This document shows positions 34,435 through 40,017 of a stretch of 40,017 nt of DNA, piece by piece. The DNA lies in contig NZ_KI928921.1 in assembly GCF_000521215.1 (NCBI RefSeq), forward strand, positions 347,275-387,291, in the 5' to 3' direction. This DNA is from Labrenzia sp. DG1229 (GTDB lineage: Bacteria > Pseudomonadota > Alphaproteobacteria > Rhizobiales > Stappiaceae). The first letter of the stretch is position 1. Each line of letters begins with the position of its first letter. Position numbers and translations under genes: made by a program. Below the pieces are notes generated by a model, which worked only from the letters and a program-made list of their open reading frames with translations, did no database searches and was not told the origin of the DNA.

Positions 34435-35520
34435 ATGATTGTTCTGCCCCTGCCGTTGATCGTTGCCCTCGTGCTTGGCTATCTGTTCGTCCAGGCAATT
34501 CTTGCAGGAAACCGGCCTGTTCTGTTTTCCACGCTCTTGCTGTTGTGCGCCCTGCAAAACCTCGTTGTCGCTGCCGGCCAGTATTACGGTCTGCAATTCG
34601 CCTTCAAACTGCAGCCAATCCTGGCTTCAACAATCCCTCCACTTGCCTTTGTAGCCTATATGTCCGCCTCCGTTCGGCGGGTCACACCGACGCGCGACTG
34701 GATCCACTTGCTCGGCCCGGCATTCGTCTTCTTTTGCGCCCTGTTTGCGCCAGTGACCCTCGATATGGTCCTTGTCGCGATCTTCCTGAGCTATGGTTTG
34801 GCGCTTCTCCTCAGCCTGCACGCCCATAAAGACGCACTACCGCTGGTCAAACTTGAATCCGGCGCGGTTCCCCAACGGATCTGGACGGTTATTTCGATAG
34901 CTCTGCTGGTTTCCGCCTTGACGGACCTTGTCATCGCCTATGCGTTTCAAACCGGCAGTCCGGGTTGGGCTCCAAAAATCATCAGTGCCGGATCGGTTGC
35001 TTCGCTTCTCGCAATCGGATTGCTGAGCGTTTCTCCGGATCTGCGAACGCCGCCAGCCTGTTCGGACAATGCAAGCGAGGATGAAATCGGGCAGGCACCG
35101 GCGAAACCGGTCACAGAATTGGAAATCGCCCTCGTCAGACGCCTTGATGAACTGCTTGTTGTTAGAAAATTCTACCTTGATCCAGGCCTGACCCTGGCAA
35201 CGCTCGCACATCGCCTCCACGTTCCCGCCAAGGAGCTTTCAACGGCGATAAACAAGACTACAGGCGAGAATGTATCGCGCTACATCAACAAGTACCGGAT
35301 CCGGCACGCCTGCACCCTTCTTCGGGAAGGCGCATCTGTCACGACCGCAATGCTGGATAGCGGATTCAACACGAAATCCAACTTCAATCGGGAGTTTGCG
35401 CGGGTAACAGGAAAATCACCGAGCACCTGGGTACAGGTCGACGCTAATTACGAAGCTGAACCAGTAGCCAGACTTCCATCCGAGAAGCCGGGAAAACCAC
35501 CTAATCCACCACAAGCTTGA
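34435..35520 (+). CDS. membrane-bound AraC-family regulator (7-TM plus HTH)
   Basis: A 361-aa protein. Residues about 3-196 hold seven hydrophobic segments (for example LIVALVLGYLFVQAIL, LLLLCALQNLVVAAG, FVFFCALFAPVT, ISIALLVSALTDLVIAYAF). A C-terminal AraC/XylS HTH domain (about 240-345) shows the second helix-turn-helix in SVTTAMLDSGFNTKSNFNREFARVTGKSPSTW. Membrane-embedded AraC proteins sense envelope or external signals. The open frame extends 40 codons upstream, but the ATG at 34435 removes a poor extension and starts directly with the first membrane helix. It is divergent from the frameshifted secreted hydrolase (156 bases between starts) and overlaps the convergent M48 gene end by 20 bases. 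Confidence 0.87.
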   Translation: MIVLPLPLIVALVLGYLFVQAILAGNRPVLFSTLLLLCALQNLVVAAGQYYGLQFAFKLQPILASTIPPLAFVAYMSASVRRVTPTRDWIHLLGPAFVFFCALFAPVTLDMVLVAIFLSYGLALLLSLHAHKDALPLVKLESGAVPQRIWTVISIALLVSALTDLVIAYAFQTGSPGWAPKIISAGSVASLLAIGLLSVSPDLRTPPACSDNASEDEIGQAPAKPVTELEIALVRRLDELLVVRKFYLDPGLTLATLAHRLHVPAKELSTAINKTTGENVSRYINKYRIRHACTLLREGASVTTAMLDSGFNTKSNFNREFARVTGKSPSTWVQVDANYEAEPVARLPSEKPGKPPNPPQA

Positions 35521-37021
35521 CGGCAGTTCCCGCTGGAATGACCTTGTTCCGATTGAGGTCGTTCAGGATCGAGAAGAATTCCAGTCTGCGCGACGGTTCC
35601 ACACCGCTCATTCCGATCGCCAGCTTGCGCGGCGTGTCGCCTGCCTTGGTCTTGACCACCTTGATACGCAGCGACTGAAGGCGCGCCCGTTCGGTCGGCG
35701 TCAGTTGCCGGAAACTGTCAACTGTTTCTCGAAAATCGTCATCAAAGCCCTGGTTCGGCGACCTGCTCGCAAAAATGAACCGGTATCCCGTTCGGCCAAT
35801 GCGCACGACGGAAATTCGGAAGGACCAGCCCTGGGTGATTGCCGCACCGGTGACGGCCGGAAGGCCGTTGATGGTCGTCTCGCGGACACTTTCAGGAAGC
35901 AACCCGTTGATCCAGCCTGATTTCATGTAGTCCGCCAGGCTTGAATGTCCGCTGACATCGGCACCGTCGAAACGGATCGCCGTGCCGTCGCCGTTGCTTG
36001 CCAGCACGGCCTCGGTGGAATTTTCCAGAATATAGCCCTTTGGTACGGTGAAACCGATTCCAAGTGCCTTGTGCAGGAAGGATCGCCCTCGCACGAAACC
36101 TTCAAGCGGATCGTCGCCATACAGCATGCCATTGATCTGGGTGAGGTATCGGTCCCGGTCACGTTCGCCGATACCTGGCGCTCCGATCTGCCGAGCGGAC
36201 CGGACCGCGATCTGCAGGCGTTCCGGGGTCGACGGATGGGACGACAGAAAATCGGGCGCGCCGGAAGATGACGAATCTGCGGACTGATAGCGCGCATAGG
36301 CGGCCATGGAACGCAGAAAACGAGCAGCTGCATAGGGATCGAAACCTGCTTTGGCCAGCGTCTTGACCCCGATCGCATCCGCCTCCAGTTCCTGAACCTG
36401 GCTGAACCTGGCGAAGGAAAGTTGCGATGAAACGATCGCTTTCCGAGCCTCTTCGGAATCCTGAACAACATCCGTCAGGACCTTGTTGGCAAGCTGTTTC
36501 GCTTCTGCCCGCTGCTGACGCTTGATCGCGTGGTTGGCGGTAACATGTGCCATTTCATGTGCGAGAACAGCAGCCACTTCCGAGGTGTCGTTCGCGAGCG
36601 CCAGCAGACCGCGAGTGACATAAAGATATCCTCCCGGCAGCGCGAAGGCATTGATTGCAGGGGAATTCAGGATAGTGATCTTGTAGCTCTGGGACGGATC
36701 GTCTGAGGCGGCCACCAGGCGGCCGACAACACTCGCGACAGCCCGTTCCGCGCCGGGATCCTTGTAGACCCCTCCATAGGTGGCGACAACGCGCGGATGT
36801 TCACGAGCGCCGATGTCGCTGGTCAGGCCCGGGCGCAAGGTGCCCGGAGACACCGTGCCAACGCTGGTTCCGTCACCCAGAAGCTGGCAGGATGCCAGAG
36901 CCAGCGACAAACCAGCGACGAAAGCAGCCCGCAGCCATTTGCCTGCGGTGACGCGAAGGTCCGCAGTTAGTGCGCCGAAGCGGTGCTTGCGACGGAAATC
37001 AGTTGCTGTATCGACCGCCAC
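35501..37021 (-). CDS. M48-family metallopeptidase lipoprotein (BepA/LoiP-like)
   Basis: A 506-aa outer-membrane-directed lipoprotein protease. The N terminus has a signal with lipobox LALAS-C (Cys at about residue 45). The zinc site is H155-E156-x-x-H159 in AHEMAHVTANH, and the third ligand lies in QELEADAIGVKTL. Family members remove misassembled outer-membrane proteins. The C-terminal part (about 450-506: KAGDTPRKLAIGMSG, LNRNKVIPAGTAVKLV) resembles a LysM-like peptidoglycan-binding module. A GTG at 37021 with AAGGG upstream is taken as start; it overlaps the previous gene end by 23 bases. The longer frame from 37105 would place 28 residues of unusual sequence before the signal. Confidence 0.9.
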   Translation of the reverse strand: MAVDTATDFRRKHRFGALTADLRVTAGKWLRAAFVAGLSLALASCQLLGDGTSVGTVSPGTLRPGLTSDIGAREHPRVVATYGGVYKDPGAERAVASVVGRLVAASDDPSQSYKITILNSPAINAFALPGGYLYVTRGLLALANDTSEVAAVLAHEMAHVTANHAIKRQQRAEAKQLANKVLTDVVQDSEEARKAIVSSQLSFARFSQVQELEADAIGVKTLAKAGFDPYAAARFLRSMAAYARYQSADSSSSGAPDFLSSHPSTPERLQIAVRSARQIGAPGIGERDRDRYLTQINGMLYGDDPLEGFVRGRSFLHKALGIGFTVPKGYILENSTEAVLASNGDGTAIRFDGADVSGHSSLADYMKSGWINGLLPESVRETTINGLPAVTGAAITQGWSFRISVVRIGRTGYRFIFASRSPNQGFDDDFRETVDSFRQLTPTERARLQSLRIKVVKTKAGDTPRKLAIGMSGVEPSRRLEFFSILNDLNRNKVIPAGTAVKLVVD

Positions 37022-37931
37022 GTTTTGCCCTTCTGCGTTCGAGAACCACCAGTTGCTCGGGATGCCGGAGCGCGATATACGGTCCGTCCTTTTCCTGCAA
37101 GACACCTCTTACTTCAACAACATGACCAGCCAGATCCTCGATCTGCCACCCGGACAGGGCGAGCGCTTCGTTGAACCTGTCTTCATCGGAGGATTTGAGC
37201 GTCACCGTCAAATCGGATTTCCAGTGTCTTCCAAAATTGAGATAGCGGGTGCTGCGGGTTTTTCCAAGCGAAACTATGCGGCCACGCGCGATCACATACT
37301 GTCCCGCTCTGCCGTCGAAGGATTTCGGCGCCGCTGTCTGGAAAACGCCGGCGCTTGCCTGGCCTTGCCAAATCCCCGAGCGTGACTTCCTGGCGAACTC
37401 TTCCGCGCTTCGCAGCAGGCCGGCACATGGCGGCGATGCTCTGTCGGGCGTAAAGATCGCTCCTCCGTCCTTGAGTATCTGCGCCTGCAGAAGTTCTGTA
37501 CCTTCACTATTTTGCATGACGATCCATGAGGGTATCAGGCCCCATCGGTTCGGCTCGTCGATTGGAACCGCCGTGAGACGGGTACCGCTCTTGGCCGAGA
37601 ACCGGATTGCCGATGGCGCGCGCTCGGTTCCGGTCGTGAGCACCAGGAGATCGGTGGCGATGAACCTGCGCCCTTCTCCATCCTGAAAAACACCTTCCTC
37701 GTCCCATGATACGATCTCGGCATGCATTGCTTGATCGTCGACACAGGATGCGACGCCATCATCAATACCAAACGTCCCGGACACAGGAAGGGATTCACCG
37801 TCAGCCTTTGCTGGCATTGCGACCGCAAGGAACAGGCTGAACAGGCAAGGTATCACCACGCAGCTTCGGAAAATGGCGGCGCCGTTGCCGGCGCCTTCCC
37901 GAAAGAAATATAAACTGCATGTTCTGGTCAC
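36999..37931 (-). CDS. exported staphylococcal-nuclease-fold protein with degenerate active site
   Basis: A 310-aa exported protein. The N terminus is a signal peptide (IPCLFSLFLAVAMPAKA). Residues about 150-190 read LLQAQILKDGGAIFTPDRASPPCAGLLRSAEEFARKSRSGIW, split here as the SNase-like C-terminal helix region (ILKDGGAIF, then LLRSAEEFARKSRSGIW). The RLxGIDxPE loop with the catalytic Arg and Glu is absent, so nuclease activity is unlikely. An OB-like second half (VIARGRIVSLGKTRSTRYLNF, HVVEVRGVLQEKDGP) may bind nucleic acid. GTG at 37931 has GAGGGG five bases upstream and is preferred over TTG 37934. The gene overlaps the start of the M48 protease, so the two are co-transcribed. Confidence 0.7.
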   Translation of the reverse strand: MTRTCSLYFFREGAGNGAAIFRSCVVIPCLFSLFLAVAMPAKADGESLPVSGTFGIDDGVASCVDDQAMHAEIVSWDEEGVFQDGEGRRFIATDLLVLTTGTERAPSAIRFSAKSGTRLTAVPIDEPNRWGLIPSWIVMQNSEGTELLQAQILKDGGAIFTPDRASPPCAGLLRSAEEFARKSRSGIWQGQASAGVFQTAAPKSFDGRAGQYVIARGRIVSLGKTRSTRYLNFGRHWKSDLTVTLKSSDEDRFNEALALSGWQIEDLAGHVVEVRGVLQEKDGPYIALRHPEQLVVLERRRAKRGGRYSN

Positions 37932-37966
37932 CAATTCCCCTCAAGTCCGAACGCGGATTGCCCGCC

Positions 37967-38209
37967 CTAATCTTTCGGCAAAGCCGGTCGCTCCCGCCAG
38001 CCGGTCGGCAGATATCGGTCTGGCTCCTCAACCAGCGAGCGGTTCGCACTTATCCAGTTGCTAAGCAGCGAATAAGGCAAGTCCAAGACAAGGCCGTGAA
38101 ACGGTACGCTCCCACCATTCAACTCCATGGCGGAGCTGTAACCGCGCAACACCGTGATCACTCCGGATTGCCGATCATTCAATGGGGCTCGCAAAGTCGC
38201 GCAAATCAT
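37967..38209 (-). CDS. small hypothetical ORF upstream of the tRNA gene
   Basis: An 80-codon frame that ends in LPYSLLSNWISANRSLVEEP and PTGWRERPALPKD. I do not recognise it. Codon choice in the last 45 codons looks like the neighbouring genes (CTG, CCG, GGC), which is why it is listed. There is no clear ribosome site, and an internal ATG at 38128 would give a shorter protein. It could be the remnant of a larger gene next to the tRNA. Confidence 0.3.
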   Translation of the reverse strand: MICATLRAPLNDRQSGVITVLRGYSSAMELNGGSVPFHGLVLDLPYSLLSNWISANRSLVEEPDRYLPTGWRERPALPKD

Positions 38210-38227
38210 GCTAATCGACCCCGATCA

Positions 38228-38304
38228 GGCCCCGTAGCTCAGCAGGATAGAGCATCAGATTCCTAATCTGAGGGTCACAGGTTCGAATCCTGTCGGGGTC
38301 ACCA
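38228..38304 (+). tRNA. tRNA-Arg (anticodon CCT)
   Basis: A complete cloverleaf can be drawn. The acceptor stem GGCCCCG pairs with CGGGGTC before the A discriminator, and CCA is encoded at 38302-38304. The anticodon stem TCAGA/TCTGA (38255-38259 and 38267-38271) encloses the loop TTCCTAA, giving anticodon CCT at 38262-38264, which reads AGG. The T arm GTTCGAATC is standard. Arg(CCT) genes are common integration sites for islands and phages in alphaproteobacteria, and the sequence after it fits that here. Confidence 0.97.
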
Positions 38305-38348
38305 ATCTTTTCAAATACTTATCCTGTGGATGAATTTCACGTCGCGTA

Positions 38349-38370
38349 AGTGGCGTCCAAGTGGCGTCCA
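38349..38370. repeat. tandem 11-bp repeat AGTGGCGTCCA x2
   Basis: Two perfect, adjacent copies (38349-38359 and 38360-38370), 45 bases downstream of the tRNA CCA end. Short direct repeats near an integration site are often arm-type binding sites for integrase or excisionase; that is inferred here from position. Confidence 0.5.
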
Positions 38371-38554
38371 ATCATGCAATCGAGTTCGGTTCTGTTTTTG
38401 GCGTCTTTGGAGTCGGAAAAAAGCTGGTAACGTGAGGACAAAAGGTCTGACCTCGGTCAAATGACCTATTTGGGGCCGACTGCTGACTGTCTGGTTTTGG
38501 CAGTTGGATCAACAAAGCGGACATCGCAGCTGCGCCCGTGTGCTGGGACTTTCG

Positions 38555-38604
38555 GCCTATTCCGTTGAAAAACTCGATTGTTTTGGGTTTTGAACGGAAT
38601 AGGC
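38555..38604. repeat. 12-bp perfect inverted repeat with 26-base loop
   Basis: GCCTATTCCGTT at 38555-38566 pairs with AACGGAATAGGC at 38593-38604. A partial AAAA/TTTT continuation lies just inside. It could be a terminator-like hairpin for the minus-strand gene upstream of it, or the end of a decayed insertion sequence. Confidence 0.5.
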
Positions 38605-38680
38605 GCAAAGCAGCCAGACATCATGGTCAATGTTTCCGTCGTGAACGGCATTGTTCAGCGAAAGAACAGACACACACTGT

Positions 38681-38938
38681 TCATGTCCTGTCGGCTGGAA
38701 ACAATTCTGCGTAACCTGTATTCAAAAGCCAATTCACGCGCACCAAGTGGTTTCGCACCGCTCGTTGAGCTCGATCAAACTCGACCACCGGATCTATACT
38801 GAGAATGCTATCGGCCATTTCTGCCTCGCTAGCATTTTCAGCTGCAGCGCAAAGAAGCTGCATATAGAGCGTAAAATGCGTCTTGTCATAATCAGTCAAG
38901 GTATCTGACCAAGGCGGAGCGTCAGCAATCGGTAGCAT
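38681..38938 (-). CDS. DUF2285-like protein, candidate QseM-type antiactivator
   Basis: An 85-aa protein. It matches the pattern I know from DUF2285-type proteins: YDKTHFTLYMQLLCAAAENA, then ILSIDPVVEFDRAQ, then HLVRVNWLLNTGYAELF. In ICEMlSymR7A of Mesorhizobium, QseM is a small DUF2285 protein that blocks the activators TraR and FseA, and it is divergent from the XRE regulator qseC; the same arrangement is seen here. The ATG at 38938 was chosen because a TTGAGT-N17-TATAAT promoter on this strand begins at 39043, so longer forms would start upstream of the transcript. Identification is from memory of the family and gene order; no search was done. Confidence 0.55.
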   Translation of the reverse strand: MLPIADAPPWSDTLTDYDKTHFTLYMQLLCAAAENASEAEMADSILSIDPVVEFDRAQRAVRNHLVRVNWLLNTGYAELFPADRT

Positions 38939-38989
38939 TGAATTATCACGACTCAAAAAATGATTTCTGCGAAACACTGATTTCACCCA

Positions 38990-39019
38990 TTGGGCAAGCC
39001 GATGTGGAATACATATTAT
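38990..39019 (+). promoter_or_regulatory. candidate promoter of the XRE regulator
   Basis: TTGGGC at 38990-38995, 18 bases, then TATTAT at 39014-39019. The -10 element overlaps the -10 of the opposite-strand promoter, so both cannot be occupied together. Confidence 0.45.
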
Positions 39020-39043
39020 AGTTGATAAACTCGATCCACTCAA
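39015..39043 (-). promoter_or_regulatory. promoter of the DUF2285-like gene
   Basis: On the minus strand TTGAGT (39043-39038), a spacer of exactly 17 bases, then a perfect TATAAT (39020-39015). Transcription would start near 39008, giving a leader of about 70 bases. A palindrome in the spacer is a likely repressor site. Confidence 0.6.
39020..39031. promoter_or_regulatory. candidate operator AGTT-GATA-AACT
   Basis: A perfect 4-bp inverted repeat with four central bases, inside the spacer of the minus-strand promoter and right after the plus-strand -10. Small XRE controllers of the C-protein type bind short palindromes in such positions. The arms are short, so chance is possible. Confidence 0.4.
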
Positions 39044-39060
39044 TCCGCTGATCTTGCTGC

Positions 39061-39279
39061 ATGGACATGCGCAAGTTGCTCGGACGGAACGTACAGAGGA
39101 TCAGGCAAAAGAAACGCCTGACACAGGAGCAGCTTGCAGAAATTTCAGGCTTCAGCCAACAATACATAAGCGGGCTGGAAAAGGGCCGTCGCAATCCTAC
39201 TATTGTGACAATTTATGAAATCGCATCAGCTCTTGGGGTGAGCCACATGGATCTCGTCCGACCCGACGATCTGGAATGA
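39061..39279 (+). CDS. small XRE/HTH_3 regulator, candidate QseC-type controller
   Basis: A 72-aa protein consisting almost only of a helix-turn-helix domain: LGRNVQRIRQKKRLTQEQLAEISGFSQQYISGLEKGRRNPT, followed by IYEIASALGV. It resembles both the controller (C) proteins of restriction-modification systems and QseC of the rhizobial ICE switch. It is divergent from the DUF2285-like gene, with overlapping promoters and a palindrome between them, so it probably represses or activates both as a bistable switch. ATG at 39061 is the first in the frame; the ribosome site is weak. Confidence 0.85.
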   Translation: MDMRKLLGRNVQRIRQKKRLTQEQLAEISGFSQQYISGLEKGRRNPTIVTIYEIASALGVSHMDLVRPDDLE

Positions 39280-39379
39280 TCTATTTATCTTCACCAGACC
39301 TCTGTTAGCTGCGCACGCGACTCCAAATTCGTTTTCATTCATTAGCATGCAGCCCGTGCCTTTTCGTTTGTTCGACAGA

Positions 39380-39426
39380 GGCGGATACCAAACCTTTCAA
39401 CCAAATCTGAAGGTTTGGAATCCGCC
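39380..39426. repeat. 17-bp inverted repeat (one mismatch) with 13-base loop
   Basis: GGCGGATACCAAACCTT at 39380-39396 pairs with 39410-39426 at 16 of 17 positions. It lies between the XRE gene and the IS end, in a stretch of about 200 bases with no gene (39280-39478). It would form a very stable hairpin on either strand, without a T-tract. Confidence 0.65.
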
Positions 39427-39478
39427 GTGCTACTTGGTTTCAACGAGGACCAAACACTGTCTCGTGTCTGTAGGCCTG

Positions 39479-39502
39479 TGAACCGACCCGGGTTTTCCGG
39501 AG
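39479..39502. repeat. terminal inverted repeat of the IS3-family element
   Basis: TGAACCGACCCGGGTTTTCC and the bases after it match the terminal-repeat type TGAACCG-CCCGGGTTT seen in one IS3-family branch, and lie 16 bases beyond the transposase stop, where the element should end. The partner end is outside the window, so the repeat cannot be confirmed by pairing. Confidence 0.6.
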
Positions 39503-39517
39503 GCCATTTGGTTTAAG

Positions 39518-40017
<500 letters not shown>

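Larger units (their letters stand above)
38305..38680. other. gene-poor start of the island
   Basis: After the tRNA no convincing gene is seen until the DUF2285-like frame. Composition is less GC-rich. It holds a short tandem repeat and a long inverted repeat (listed separately). If an attachment site exists, it should lie at the 3' end of the tRNA, but no second copy of that sequence is inside the window. Short open frames (for example on the minus strand at 38372-38608) have no protein-like features. Confidence 0.5.

Noticed and set aside
38372..38608. Minus-strand 78-codon frame after the tRNA
   Set aside because: No recognisable domain, and it spans one arm and most of the loop of the 38555-38604 inverted repeat.

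Overview
The window reads as chromosomal DNA of an alphaproteobacterium, most likely of the Hyphomicrobiales (a marine Stappiaceae/Roseibium-like genome is my best guess; this is inference, no database was searched). The grounds are the gene content: C-P lyase genes with a DUF1045 protein, CarD, FdxA, an S4 protein and a Suv3-like helicase side by side, an RpoH-type sigma factor, a full-length pyruvate carboxylase, and an almost perfect Irr 'iron control element' (ICE). Reading frames are GC-rich and densely packed up to about 38.2 kb.

Layout. 1-4092: distal half of a phosphonate C-P lyase operon (tail of an upstream gene, phnK, phnL, a DUF1045 2H-phosphoesterase, phnM, phnN), with ATGA-type overlaps. 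4321-8052: a putative NlpC/P60-like cysteine hydrolase; an ArsR repressor divergent from an Asp-nucleophile alpha/beta hydrolase with a palindromic operator between them; a truncated globin overlapping a PAS-coiled-coil-class III cyclase. 8102-13221: a secreted S9 peptidase and an AsmA-like protein on the minus strand. 13364-18460: a four-gene minus-strand envelope operon (imelysin, di-haem DUF1111 oxidoreductase, second imelysin, Tat-exported DUF1513 propeller), with the ICE box at its head, divergent from a TerB protein. 19353-26083: a class I glutamine amidotransferase, a DUF1254/DUF1214 protein, a cytochrome P460 and pyruvate carboxylase. 26084-26877: nearly 800 bases without a gene but rich in inverted repeats. 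26878-33221: helicase, S4 protein (apparent ATT start), FdxA, CarD with a strong terminator, and an RpoH-type sigma factor with a candidate RpoE-type promoter. 33255-37931: a frameshifted secreted alpha/beta hydrolase divergent from a 7-TM AraC regulator, an M48 lipoprotein protease, and a nuclease-fold protein.

38228-40017: tRNA-Arg(CCT), then a change in character. Coding density drops, hairpins and short repeats appear, and a divergent pair (DUF2285/QseM-like protein and small XRE regulator) is followed by an IS3-family element cut by the window end. The pair looks like the qseM-qseC antiactivator switch of rhizobial integrative and conjugative elements, so this is probably the tRNA-proximal edge of a genomic island.

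How the genes work together: the phn genes convert ribosylated phosphonates to phosphate and PRPP; the 13.4-18.5 kb genes look like one iron-controlled periplasmic module; the globin and cyclase are probably co-translated as a gas or redox to cAMP sensor; the 38.9-39.3 kb pair is probably a bistable control switch of a mobile element. Several starts were set by Shine-Dalgarno sequences and overlaps rather than by the longest open frame; this is stated per entry.
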